A stretch of 64,000 nt of DNA, from positions 72,640,113 to 72,704,112 of the forward strand of contig OX388352.1 in NCBI GenBank assembly GCA_947579665.1, written 5' to 3'. A model generated the notes under the pieces. It saw only the letters and a program-made list of their open reading frames with translations, was not told the DNA's origin and ran no database searches. The stretch is from Sympetrum striolatum (lineage: Eukaryota > Arthropoda > Insecta > Odonata > Libellulidae). The position numbers and the translations under genes were made by a program. Position 1 is the first letter of the stretch, and each line of letters begins with the position of its first letter. Below, piece after piece: positions 1-12,543 of the stretch.

Positions 1-100
1 TCGAAACTTACACCCTGAAAACAGAGATTAAGATTACGTTTGAGAGACAAACAGGTTGATAAAACGCCCAGTTAGATCTGTTGCATGTGACTGAACAGTC

Positions 101-1040
101 ACTCCATGCCAAGTGGTCTGATTTCAGAGAAGTGCCCCGCTCGACCATCACGGATTTCAATGAAATTTTGTATGAACATTCACACATATCTCTTATGAAC
201 TTTTGTAAAGTTTTACTTGATGAAAAACCAAGTGTACTTTTTTAAGAGGTTTGAAACATGCTCTTTCAAATGAAAATAATTTACTAGAGTATCGAAAAGT
301 TCTTTCTTTTCTAAGAGCGGGCAGAAAATAACCTATTTTTGCCGTTTTTACAAATGTCATCCTCATAGTTGTCCCTATTTTTAGGGCCTTATATGCTCGA
401 GATGAAAAACTAGATATACTTTTTTAGAGGGTTGAAATCATTCTCTATTTAATAAAAATTTTTCGAAAGAAATTCCAGAGGGTCTTTTTTTGTAAAAGCA
501 GGGTACAAATAGCCTATTTTTGGCTTTTTTACAAAAATTGTTAAATGTTGACTCAATTTTTAAAATAATGGAAAGTACTAGGAATATGAAATTTTATATT
601 TATAAACTATGTATTTATATGTTATCATGCGATAAGTTTCACTTTGATTATATCATTTCTTCTTGAAATATAAAAAGCCAAAGTTTTAATTTTTTGGGCC
701 AGTTTTGCACAGAATTTTCTGCAAGGAGGTCGCTCTTACAGTTATTTTTATTACTTTGTTTAATAGAGTGCAAAAAGTTGTTTAAGATAACCAAAGTGTG
801 TTTACTTCATAAAACAATTCTCTGAGATACAACGCCTCAAAGTTACTGAAAACTCATAGTCATGTTGAAGAAGGCAGCGACACGGGGTCAAACAATCTTC
901 TATATCTCAGCAAGTATACCATCGGCGAAAGTAAAACTTTACAAATGTTCATAAGAGATATGTGTGAATGTCCATACAAAATTTCATCGAAATCCGTGAT
1001 GGTCGAGCGGGGACCACTAGACCACTTGGCATGGAATGGC
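101..1040. repeat. Element with ~120-bp inverted terminal arms
   Basis: The segment near 101-223 reappears in reverse complement at about 923-1040. Both arms contain CCATGCCAAGTGGTCT, then CCGCTCGACCATCACGGATT, then a stretch ending in TTTGTAAAGTTTTACTT. No ORF of note lies between the arms. The architecture fits a non-autonomous DNA transposon or foldback element, but no superfamily is recognised and no target-site duplication could be fixed. Confidence 0.6.
232..560. repeat. Two diverged ~184-bp tandem units inside the inverted-repeat element
   Basis: Blocks starting near 232 and 415 share the same order of motifs: a CTTTTTTAGAGG-like start, GTTGAAA, a TCGAAA segment, then CAGGGTACAAATAGCCTATTTTTG or its variant, and a TTTTTACAAA end. 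They look like one unit duplicated in tandem within the element at 101-1040. Confidence 0.5.
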
Positions 1041-1683
1041 CCTGTTTTAAGGGTGTGAATGCAAAGCTAGGCTCGTGAATAGTGCATTTGAGAAATTCAC
1101 AGGGAACAGTTCGAAGGAGAGTTAAGTTTGGATTTCATAAGATACAGATGGACATCCAAAAATTCCTTTCACAGTCCGCTAATAGCTCGAGGCCTCTATC
1201 GGGATAACGTAAGTTAATGTCTATGTAGTTTTTTGTAAAATGGCCATTATTAGTTGCATAAATTAGGATTGTATTATTTTAGGGCTGTTATCGGAGGGCA
1301 CATCTCAAGATGAGTTTAGCGACAATTGCAAAGGAACTGGTTCCTTTGTTAAGCATTCTGGACGATTAAAAGTCTGTACAGTAGAATCTTCATTACTCGG
1401 GATGATATAAAATATACTGATCCTTATTTTACAATTACCCGTTAATTTGCAGTATAGTTACGAAAATAATTCAATAACCGGGCTTCCGTAGAAATTTGTA
1501 AAAGTATTGGAGCAATACTGTACAATATCAGTGAAAATTAATTTTCGAAGATATTATTAATAATATACCATTTTGGAAGCAAATCAGTCAGCTGAAAGGT
1601 ATTGTGCGCGTAAGTTACGCGCATATTTATCGGAACTGTGACTTGATGACTTGAAATAAATTTGAGGAACTTTTAAAACTGTG

Positions 1684-2161
1684 ACTTTAATTCTTCAGCT
1701 TCATTTTCGATGCAGCCATTTTTTTCTCTTGTGATAGAATCCCACGAATCTCATATCTGGTTATGCAATGCCCATTCAAAATTTCAATTCGTGGAAACTT
1801 TTGTTTCCTTTGAACACTCAGTGCGTAAGACTGGGTTTTGTATCATCTCTCTGCTGGTTAAACCGCCTATTAATTAGTCTAAATAATTGTAAGTTGACGT
1901 CTTCATTTTTTCCACCTTGGTATATAACTTGATTTCTGCAAATTCAATTATAATATCAACTATAATCAAGAGTCTACAGAATATTTTAATGCAGCCAAAT
2001 TTGTACTCTTCGGTATGTGACGCATTCAATTGAAAACTTGGCTAATACATAAATTACGAAATCAGGCTTAATTGTAAGCCTACCAGAAAATTTCATCTTA
2101 TAGAAATGATTTTTTGTTTCTTAGAAGAGGAGGTAATTTTAAAAGCAACGGATGAAGTTTC
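1684..2161. repeat. Dispersed repeat, copy 1 (about 480 bp)
   Basis: Nearly collinear with 16720-17216 in the same orientation. Both begin around AATTCTTCAGCTTC, pass through GATAGAATCCCAC and CACTCAGTGCGTAAGACTGG, and end at AGAAGAGGAGGTAATTTTAA. No coding frame or terminal repeats were recognised, so the family is unknown. Confidence 0.7.
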
Positions 2162-2761
2162 CTTCATGAATTCCTAAGAAAGCTGCTGATGATATAGTCT
2201 AATAGCGATAGATGTTCAAATAAGGATGGGTGCACCAATGTGATGATTTATTGAGACGTTTTATATCGCTTGCCAAATAACCGTAACTATTTTTTCCTTT
2301 TCACGCTTGGGAACCTCTTGGAAGAAATAACTCTCAAAGACTCGGGAAGTATATATCTACAGCATCAAAATACTTAAGCATCGAAAAAAATTCATTTTTA
2401 ATAGAAATCGGACGTAACCAAACTAGAAATCCAAACAAAACTTATGATAAGTTTCCAATAGTTTGCTTATGTAAACTACTATCTTGTGTAACGAGTTGGC
2501 CATATAAGCGTTAAACTCCTTTAGTTTTCAATACATTAAGTTTATGGAAGATTTGACATATTTGTTGCAAGAAGCGGGCATGAATAAACTAGCCCCTGTA
2601 AGTTAGGCATTTTTCATTTTATCTGGCAGCTTGCCCCCCCCTAGCCCAGTGGCTGGCGACGCCCTTGCGGGGGGAGTAAAAAGATGGTTTACAGGTTGCA
2701 TCCACAACCCAACTAGAGGTGAGAAAACATCTTAAGAGAACAACTGCAAATTCAAGTAGGT

Positions 2762-2873
2762 AGTGCAGTACCCTTTGGTGAAAGCAGTCCCAGTTCAGTT
2801 CTTGATATGAGACCTTATGTGCAATACAACCTTAGCTGTCAAAGCACTTTTAATATTACTACAACCTGGTAAA
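2762..2873 (+). mobile_element. Degenerate tRNA-derived SINE
   Basis: Matches the better-preserved SINE at 60076-60202 across CCTTTGGTGAAAGC, the damaged B-box region, and the 3' part AGCTGTCAAAGCACTTTTAA followed by TATTACTACAAC. The 5' tRNA-like half is largely lost. Confidence 0.6.
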
Positions 2874-3684
2874 CTTAAAAATAAGGTGAAAATTATTGAC
2901 AGTAATTTCCAAACTATATTTCCTGAAGAAAACAGCTAAAATTTTTCCAGCAATCTTTTTTACGATGGATTTTTTCTGGATTAATTTTTCCATCTGCATT
3001 ATAATAATGACACCATCAAATCACATAATGTTTATACTCATAAATAAACAAGAAATTAAATTTTAAGCACAAAAATTACAAATGATACACAAGAGTAGAT
3101 GCAAATAAGTGGGAACAAAAAGCTGCTTGTGTAGCCACTCGTGTCCATCAAACTACTACAAACTAGCTGTCCTAGGTGGACCCGATTCCATAGCAGCGCA
3201 GCTTGACCACGAAGTTGCTTCGACATTTCTCACTGCCACAGCAAAAAGTAGAGCGTGAACCTACCCTCAATCTACTCTATGGGGTCTATTATAAAAAGCA
3301 GAAAGCTACCTTTATAGGCAGCAATATGCTGCCTTTGGAGTGGTGTATTCGCCAGACTCTATGTATTGAGTTAGCTCCTGATATCACACACATTTAACTA
3401 TCTAAAATTTATATTTTTACTGAAACCAAAATAAAGAAAATAATATTAGTGAAAATACTCAGAAACTGAATTAATTGAAGCTTGGGCAACCATTCAAATG
3501 AATTAGCTGAAACTTATGAAATTTTAATCCTTCCGAAAGAATCTAAATCTACCTTCTAAATCAAAATATTTATTAATAATACACCATGAAGAACAATTGA
3601 TAAAATTCTTATTTTTTTCTATTTTTATTTAGTTAATATGGTAATAAAGTATCATTGGAGTTAATATATTATTTATTTACATAG
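2874..3684. other. No gene recognised upstream of the first visible esterase exon
   Basis: The upstream esterase exons, including the one that should carry the nucleophile-elbow serine, were not found here. A 64-codon open stretch at 3203-3397 has no recognisable match and is probably chance. Confidence 0.4.
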
Positions 3685-6600
3685 GTCTGTTCAAATCTGG
3701 AATATCAATGAGTGGAACAGCTTTATGTCCTTGGGCATTAGTTGAAAAGCCTAAGGAAAAGGCATTGAAGCTTGCAGCCATCGTTGGATGTCCAACTAAC
3801 ACAAACTCATATGAGCTCCTAAAATGCTTTCGTCAAAGACCAGCAGCTGATCTTGTCTCGGCAATGTCCCACTTTCAGGTAACTACATTTTATATATTAT
3901 TGAATCTAATTAACATTCCCTTATGGTAGTAAAAATGCCTTTGTTATTAATGATGGCTTATTCTTTTTTAAAGATATGGTTATATAACCCATTCTCACCA
4001 TTTGGGCCAGTTGTTGAGCCAATGAGTGAAAAACATAAAGCATTTTTACCAGATGATCCATTCATCCTTTTAAGTAAAGGTGAAGTACAACATTTACCAT
4101 GGATAACAGGAGTGACATCTCATGAGGGTCTCTACCCAGCATCAGGTACACTTAATTTGTTATGTAAAATTTTGTTCTTAAGCAATAATATGCATCCAGG
4201 AAGACATTTTTATAACTAACTTTAAAGTTTTCGACTTGGTGACAAAAGGTGGTGGTGACTTCCTTAGAAACGCAATAAACTTAATCAACTATAATAAAGT
4301 AGAAGGTAGAGTACTGAAATTACCACTGAAAAAGAGTTCGTATTATCTCAAGAAGATGGCTTGATTAAAAATTTGAACTCAGAACTTGGCTTAATGACCA
4401 GATTAAGCTCTACTTTGTGTATATTGCTGTTCTATTTCAAAATTGTTCCCTTAAAAATAATTTCATACATTTATCAATGCAATTCCAGCTCAATGGCAAG
4501 AATCCAAGGGAGCTCAAGGGGCTGGAGAGCAATTGTAGTACAGTAGAAGTCCGTTATAACGAGTACGGGATATAACGAGAGTTGCATTAAAGCGAGTGAT
4601 TTTTTGGTCGTTCTCCGTCTCACTGCAGAAAGGATAGGGAGTTACGTCCATTATAACGAGTGGTAAATTTTGAAGTATCGTTATAAAAAGTGCCACATTT
4701 CTATGCTCGTCTTGCAGGAGTCATATCTCGGAATCGTCGAGTAACGTGAGAGATGAAGTCCGACAAGCCAAAGGTAATCTGAGTCGCGTTATCTCTTCAA
4801 ACGGCAGAAAAATATTAAATGCAAAAATTATCGTCACCTAATTCATGCATTTGTTTTCCACAAGTCGCCTCACCTTTCCTCGGCAAAGATGCTTCAGGGA
4901 GCTTTGATTAGAAACTTCTCACGAGTTTCTCTCTCTCCTTTATCCCTCCGCACATCTTATCACCTTGTCTCTTGTTTCTTTTCGGTGACGACCCCTCTAG
5001 TCAGTCTGATTCGGATTCCCAGGGTAACCTCTTCCCCTTCCTCAGGGCTCAGTCATTGCTTATGAAGCGTGTTAATGAAAAATATCTCGAGAAAGCAGTT
5101 TGATATGAATTAAGATTATCTAATGACACACCATTATTTTTCGACGATTATTGAGCTATAATTTTCCACATTTTATATTAGAGGACGCAGATTCGATATG
5201 ATGTACGAAACAATAATATAATGCGTTAACTCAAAAATAACGCGCCATCGTAAGTAATGGGCACCCCGAAATTCGAGCGTCGGACATTGAAAAATCATTT
5301 GCCCGCGCATGTAATGCGCCCCTTAAGATATGCGATCACACCAGTCGCTGCACCTAACGGGCGAAAAACTGAAAAAAATCGGGAAAATGAGGGCAGTGGG
5401 AGACGTTTTCTTTTGGGATGACGAGCGCCGCTTACCTATCGCTTGCGCGTCATTTAACATAGTTAAGTCTTTATTATAAGGTGAGGGTGAGGTCCCGACT
5501 TTGCGGTCTCTGACATTATCTACTTTTTCGGAATCTTTGACGAAGGCCTCGAATACCTTTCGATGCTGCCCCATCAAGCGTAAGGGAACCAGGGTTAGCT
5601 GAGGATGCGGCCGGCCCCGCGCTACAGGACATGCCAACGAGTAGGTACAAATCTAGTGTACCGTCGATTCTAACGCGCACCCAGATTTATGAGTCGAAAA
5701 AAAGACCCAAAAGGGTGCTCGTTATTTTCGAGTAAATGCGGTATTTTTTACGTGAACGTACTTTATTTACGCAGTCTGAAACATTAGCGTAAGGATTAAA
5801 AACCATACTGTTCCATTCTGCCGCACTCGCTGCTCTTGGATTCAAGAGGAAGGACGTTTAGCATTAGAAATCAAATATAACGAGTACGCGTTATAACGAG
5901 TACTTTTCCGATTTTTGTCAACTCTCTTATAACGGACTTCTACTGTATTTTCTGATAATATTCTTAGGTTGTTCAAAGTTTATAAGTAAAATGTAGATTG
6001 AATTGAAGCTTGAAGCAAAAAAAAGTAAAAGCAAGGAAAAACAGATATAAAATCAAATTCCTCTACTTTCAGCTATTTCCTCATCTCATCTCATCTAATA
6101 CTCAGTATTTTAATACTGAACAAATGTAGTTTTTACATCACCAAAATGTTTATGATTTCCCCTACTTATAATAGGGTTTATTTCTTCTGTTAAATATTGC
6201 TCTGAGAGCTAATCATAGATTCTTAAAAGGTAACATTTTTAACAAATGATGAACTTGTATGAATTTCTCATTTGGATTGCTCCTAAATAAGAAGTTAAAA
6301 TTTAACTAACGATTGTTGTAATAAAGATCTTATACAACAAATAATAATTGTAACATTAGATATTCCTGATGGAACAAATTAATCTAATATTCTGATATTG
6401 AGCCAATGAAACAATGAATGAAAAATTAATACATATTTGGATGCAGACTGATTTAAAATCAATGACTATGCATTATAACCAATTATTACATGGATACCAG
6501 ATGTTTGAAAATTATTGACATTATGATAACTTGAATAATTCAATCAGTAAAAATTGGCAGTTGGATTTTTTACCCATCTGTAGATCCTTGTGAATCATTA

Positions 6601-9600
6601 TTCTTTCCTCATTAATACTTGGACAAAAGATCCAAGTTTTAAACCTATGATTTTTTATTCTACCATAAAATAAACCTCCCACACAGATTTGTTCTGAAGA
6701 ATTCTTTAATTCCTTCCAATTGTTTTATCTTAGATTGGGTGGCAGATGATGATTTAATGGACCAGTTCAATACACATTTTGAGGATTTAATACCTCACAT
6801 ATTGCATTTTAATGATACAGCAGCAGTAGAAGAATTGAAGCAAATTTCAAACAAAATACGAAAATTTTATTTTAGAAACAAAGTTATTAGCAAAGGAGAC
6901 AGAGAGGAAGTGATCAAGGTAATTACAAGTTGGATGTTATTACTCAAGTGTCAGGTTTGTCCAGTAAAACTCAGGTAGTTGAAGTCAATCAAACATTTAC
7001 ATGCTAGTTTATAACTGCCTTATATTAATGGAGTATTTCCATCTTAATAAATTTCAATGTTGGTGTTAGCAAGAAGCAGTTTCACATATGTATGTATGAA
7101 ATGTGATATTCTTAAATAGAATAGTTAACTAAGACATACTTCAGTATTTTACTTTACTTAAGATAAATTCTATTAAAAAGAAGAATATAGACTTTTCATA
7201 TCTTTGAAAGACTTGAAATACTGTTATCAAAGTATGCCACTTACTGCAGTAAGTACCACATGTGGTTGTAATTGTTCCAATTTATTTAACAGAATTCATA
7301 ACAGTCCATACAAAACTTAGTCAAAGTTGTATGATCTTCAGTTGATTTATCAAATATGTTCTACTCATGAAATGGAAGACTCAATCACTGAATAATTTAC
7401 AGGTTAAAGAATTAAAGCACCAAATTGTATCATGCTTAGACCTAAATATAGTTTTGCCCTTTTAAGTTTGACTTATTGTATAATTGACAATCTCATTCAA
7501 TATTTTTAGATGGTTTCTTTGGATGGTAAACTAGCAAATCAATTTTGAAGTCTTGAGAAACTTATAAGACTTCATATTTACTTATACACAATAAATAATT
7601 TCATTTTGAATTAAAGTGAAAAATAGCTTTTGAGTGCCGAACATTTTCTAAATAATTTTTCCATGGAAAGAGATTTCTCACTTTTTCTCTTGATTTCAAA
7701 ATTATCTCTCTCCAATTAATAATATTTCTCCAAGACTAATGACATATGGTGGAAGCAATTCTTCTCAGTTATGTAATGAAATCTCAGTCTTGAAAATAAA
7801 GTATAACTTGAAAATTCACAATATGACTGCAGGAAAATGTATGTGTATGACTGTAGAAAAAAACTTCCTATTTTCTTAATATTTCTTAACTCACCATAAT
7901 AAGATATATTATTCTATTAACTTTATTTACCAGTTATTTTTACTCCTAAAGAAACTTATTTCTCTTTCCTTCTACAGTCCTCCTTTCTACTTTCTAGATT
8001 CTACTTACCGTATTTGACAGCATATAAGACACACCTTTTTTCCTAAATTATGTCTCGAAAAATTTCCCTGCATCTTATATGTGAAGGTTCAACATCCACA
8101 GGTTAACTTTCAATACTGAATGCTATTTTTAGCCCAGATGGTCTATACTACCTATTTCATAATTTCATTCAATGATTGTGTCAATATTAAAACCTTTTTT
8201 CCTTGTGAGTGGTCAACTTAATGAGGGTGCGTCTTATATGCCGTCAATTACGGTAATTCTTCTTAACGAATCCTATGCTGATATTTATTATACAAATATG
8301 ATTACAGGTGATTATTAGCAGTATTATAACCTCATTTCCATGACAGCTTTGTTCTGACAGGTTGTTCCTGATTGCTTCTGATAAAGCAGCAAAACTTCAG
8401 GCAAAATATTCCCATGTCTTTCAGTATGAATTTAAATACAGAGGGAAATACAGCCTTTCAGAGGCAATGGCAAGGGTAGATGACGACTTAGGTAAGTTGC
8501 AAAAATAAATCAAAATTTTGAGATTATTTGGATAGATTTCCTTAGGACAACTAATAACTCTGCAATTATTGTTGCATTCTTAATGCTCTCTTCAATGCAT
8601 AAATGTTTCCCTTGTAGAGCAATCATCATAAAAAAAATCTTTAAAGATTCTTGGAAAGTTTTTGACAAGTTAAGAAACAAAGAAGTCTTGATGATCCTTC
8701 AAGACTATTTATGTACCAATCTGTAAGATATATATAATAATATCTTTTTGGTTGAAATTAATTTCTTATAAGGTAAAGATATTCTAGGAAATGGCCTTTC
8801 TATCACCACTTTTAATTCTATGCTACACCTTCATATCAAAAGCCTCCTCTCTCTTGATGGCCTATTTCTTTTGTCGCATGTTGAACATGAACAATGAAAA
8901 ATACCCCAAACCTAGGATTTTTACCAATCTTTCCCAATTATCTTACCAAGGCTTTTCCTTCCTCGTCCCTTTCCTTCAGGAAAAATACATGTTCCCTGTT
9001 GTTTTTCTTCAGTTAATCTCATTAGGGCATCTTTCTTCCCAAGAATGCTACTCATGTGATGAAACTAATATATAAATGATCCTCTACATATTCTCCCAAC
9101 CTTTCACTTATCTAGGCTGTGTCATGTAAACTGCTTCCCTTCCATCTCTAATTGTAACTAATACATTATTAATTGTATTCTATCAAATCTATCTATGCAA
9201 AGGATGAAATATAGCTTTCCCCATGACTTCTCTAATTCAATGCACTGTGACTCCAACCATATTGAACCTTTTCTATTTCTCTTTTTCATCCAATTTAGAG
9301 ACCATTGACAGTGAGGGCAATTGGAAAGTTATTCTTCTGATTGTACTCTATATCCTTTTTCCTCTGTCATTTCTATTTCATAATCTCTGTCATCTTTCTA
9401 CTATACTTTGCATACACTTACTATGTTGATATTGTATCCCTTCACCTTAAACTTTACATCTTCCAACTTTCATTTCTTAAGTATCATCTTACCATTTCAG
9501 TTAACCACCTTAATTTTACTGGCTACTCTTCCAATCTCTTATTTACTAATCATCTGCTGGATAAAGATTTTGTAGAATGATGATCAAGATCCAGCCACAG

Positions 9601-10204
9601 TGTATGAGTGGCTCTTCAAGAAAGAAAGCTTTGACTGGTTTAGCTATTTACGCCAGAGCCCTCCCACCACACCCATATTTCCTGTGAAAGAAGCTTTATG
9701 TTAAAAATATTTATAACCCCAGTTTTTACACTAATAACATTACAATATCGATGACCGTCAACTGAATTTATAAACATTTTTGTTTTGATTTTGCCACAGG
9801 TGTTAGTCACGGAGATGATACAACATATATCATGAATCTTTCTTTTATTAACGAATTTGATCAGTCAGATAAGCCTGTCTCTGAGTTGATGTTAAATATA
9901 GTTGCATCATTCATTAGAAAAGGGTAAGTATATATAGTATAGTATATTTAATTGTTTCTGCAGTCAATTAGCTCTCATCTGATTTTATGTGCACGAATAA
10001 TTTTTCTTCCTCAGGAAACCAGAACTGAATGGTGTGAAATGGAAGAAAGTGAAAGCCAATACAGATGAATTGGATTACCTTGAAATAAAATCTGCTAATG
10101 ATTTAAAGATGCTTTCATCAAAAGATTTTGGAAATAAGAGATTCTGGAATTCATTAAAACTTGATGAGTGTGACAACGTGAAGAAAAATCGAGATGAGCT
10201 CTGA
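3685..10204 (+). CDS. Carboxylesterase (type B, alpha/beta hydrolase), 3' six exons
   Basis: Six exons join in frame: 3685-3878, 3974-4145, 6734-6918, 8347-8491, 9800-9923, 10015-10204 (336 codons including stop TGA). Intron borders are AG/GT and the phases agree throughout (0, 1, 0, 1, 2). Family signatures: the first exon carries GLFKSGISMSGTA, the segment just after the nucleophile elbow; the second has GVTSHEG, with the glutamate expected as the charge-relay acid; the fifth has GVSHGDD, with the catalytic histidine. The protein ends with a conserved-style C-terminal segment after KPELNGVKW. The serine-bearing GESAG exon and the signal peptide lie upstream, outside what could be found. Insect enzymes of this family hydrolyse carboxylic esters (detoxification, lipid or hormone esters); the substrate cannot be read from sequence. 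The introns hold the transposons at 4541-5945 and 8008-8253 and a LINE relic. Confidence 0.9.
4541..5945. mobile_element. Non-autonomous pogo/Tigger-like DNA transposon
   Basis: Both ends start CAGTAGAAGTCCGTTATAA in inverted orientation (4541 onward; reverse complement ending at 5945) and are flanked by TA (4539-4540 and 5946-5947), as expected for CAGT-ended pogo/Tigger elements. Motifs of the form TATAACGAG recur inside both ends. The 1.4-kb interior has no transposase frame; its central part (about 5220-5700) is clearly more GC- and CpG-rich than the surroundings. The longest open frame (minus, 5323-5637) is not recognisable. It sits in the esterase intron 4146-6733. Confidence 0.8.
8008..8253 (-). 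mobile_element. TA-flanked MITE, family B, copy 1
   Basis: Terminal inverted repeats of the form CCGTATTTGACGGCATATAA (here with one substitution) are flanked by TA at 8006-8007 and 8254-8255. It is 246 bp and inverted relative to the copies at 17352 and 53242, sharing their interior (for example CCTTGTGAGTGGTCAACTTA). It lies in an esterase intron. Confidence 0.85.
8790..9560 (-). mobile_element. Decayed LINE (non-LTR retrotransposon) fragment
   Basis: Reverse-strand translation around 9070-9260 matches, with stops, the linker upstream of the reverse transcriptase in the LINE at 61338-63283: a VTIRDGRE-like stretch aligns with VTVKDSKG there, followed by VKGWENM. The nucleotide stretch 9085-9160 is about 90% identical to 59127-59205, another relic of the same family. 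The outer limits are uncertain; the plus-strand open frames here are shadows. Confidence 0.5.
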
Positions 10205-12543
10205 AAGTACGGGAATGAATTCTTTGCAATTACTTTGATAATAGTTCAAAATTTTGTTTTAATTATATTTCATAGCATATTTATGATATACTTGACAACA
10301 TTTTTATCATTTTTATGATTGTGCTTCAGCTGTTAGCAATCATTTTCTTGTATTATGGAAGTTATGTGTTTGCAAAAAATGTCTCTAGCTCTCTATTTTC
10401 TTGTATCCTAAAACAACTAAATTATAGTTACCAAAACATTTTTTAAAACTTATTTTATACACCCTTTCAGCAGAAAATTATAGATATTATGGAAACTAAG
10501 CAACATCAAGTAATAATTAAGTTAAATAGATGGGAAAATTCTCATAAAAAGTAGGATTCATCAAGCGCATAAAGCATAAAGATATGTATCAAATGCTTAT
10601 GCCACTTAGTTTGCAAAGCAAAGTTCAATTTTTATACTAAATCATTTGAAAAATTCACGCAAAAACGCCAAGCAGGAGAAATGTAAGATTTTGGTGGTAG
10701 GTAGGTAGGTGGTAGGTGGCAGGCAACTGTACCCGAAATATGTGCAACTAGAGTGACATTTCAACAATTAATTTATTTCATTATTGTTTTGACAAAAGAT
10801 AATATATGATAACCTTGATGAACTATAAGCATGCTTGGATTTGCATATAATGCAGCAATACTTAACAGAAAAAAACGAGACTTAACAAAGACAAAACTTC
10901 CTGTAAGGAACTGCCAACTACTACAAAAGCTAGTCTATCAATACAATTTCCTAAGTAAGGTTATTAGTAAAGCTAAAAATATCTTTTTCAGGTTCTTTTA
11001 TTAACAAACACTGATTTTAGATGGTAGCATATTTGCAGCACATGCCTGGTTAATCAATAAAATATGAGTGTAAATAGGTAATTAGCAGGTAGGCATGTTA
11101 GCTTCTCTGTACCTCTTGTTTCCACAATTGACTGGAATAATTAGTTATTCAATCATTCGAATTCTTTATTGTTTATAGTTAGGAAAATGAAACATTTCGC
11201 ATGTGAAAATTAACACAAATAGTGTTGATCAGCTGATTTTGAAAAGTATCAAGAATATTTGTTTTATGGAGAGCCAATTTCAAGATAAAAATGCCCAAAA
11301 AGATACTTTGAACTGAATTAAAACTGAATATCTTTCTTTTTAAGTTCAAATAAAAATCTAATATATGCATATAACACACAGCATGAATTTCAGAACTAAA
11401 TATTTGGAAAAAAGTATATTTATACACTAATATATTGGTGTATAAATTACCGTATTTATAAATACAGTAAGTATATCACATAAAAGGCCTGAAGAGCCCA
11501 TGAGTCCAGTTGGCGCCAATTTTATTTTGTGAATAGCATCAAAATATAATTTGTTCTGAAGTGAATGGTCTAACACTGTCCTAAAATAATTGATAAGTTT
11601 TAATCCATTAAGAATTATTTTGAGATGAGATTCAGTTTTTAGTTTCGTAGGAACAAAATATGATCAAATGAGATCTGCATAATTATTTAGTAGATATATT
11701 CTCATAAAAGAACATAAAATAACAAAATCAGTATGGCCACTCCAAGGACTTGCAGGATCCTAGCTGTGTGGCCACAGGCAACTGTTGAAGCTATAATCGT
11801 GCATTTGAGGGCTACGTTTTATGTATGTAGTAATTGATTGCAGGAAGAATTTTACAATTAGCTATGAAGCTTCTAAGTGTAGATTGAGGTGAGGCGTTGG
11901 AGGAACAATTTTTGTTCAAAAATACCTTTGATGTGTACGCTCTATTTCTTCATTTACCAATGTCCTTCAAATAGGGTTACGAGAGAGAGAAGCCCAGGGA
12001 TAATGCACCGTTTTCCCAGCCAAAAAGGCACTACTGATGATTAACCAAACAAGTCTTACAATGTAGAATTTATAAACATGATAATAATGAAATGTGAAGA
12101 GTTACAATAAAAAAATAAAATTTACACAAGAGAAAACAAGAAATTAAATATATTTCATATCCGATCAATAACTAAAAATAACTGATTTAATTTCTTTCAC
12201 TTAAAAGATATTCATATACCCCAAAAATTAATCAGGAAAATCCACATTTTAAAATAATGGAAGTGTTTATTCGACAGTTCTGGTGATGATTGAAAGGCAT
12301 TTTTGGTAAGTAGTTTCCGGGAAGTTTAAATATCGTGAAAACTAATTACATTCAATCATAGTGAGAATTATAACTGACGATATCCCGTTGGAACGTATTT
12401 AAACTTTGGCGCTCTTTCTGTTCATATTATAGTATGTCAAATGTTCAGATTGCTTACCATTGCTAACTTTCCCCGTGCTGTTGTGAACATTTGTTTGTAC
12501 GGGAAAGTAACGCAATTACGACGATATGTCAATTTCGGAATTA
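10205..12543. other. Intergenic region between esterase and TFAM
   Basis: This AT-rich stretch holds the esterase 3' UTR and the TFAM promoter, but no further gene was recognised. A short low-complexity run based on GGTAGGTA and GGTGGTA lies at about 10696-10732. No clear promoter motif was identified. Confidence 0.5.

Noticed and set aside
5323..5637. 104-codon minus-strand ORF inside the Tigger-like element
   Set aside because: No recognisable domain; the GC-rich composition alone lengthens open frames.
8791..9580. Membrane-like proteins on the plus strand
   Set aside because: T-rich antisense of a decayed LINE gives hydrophobic chance frames; the homology is on the minus strand.
11449..11470. 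Another family B MITE end (ACCGTATTTATAAATAC)
   Set aside because: Only the first nine bases match and no partner end is present.
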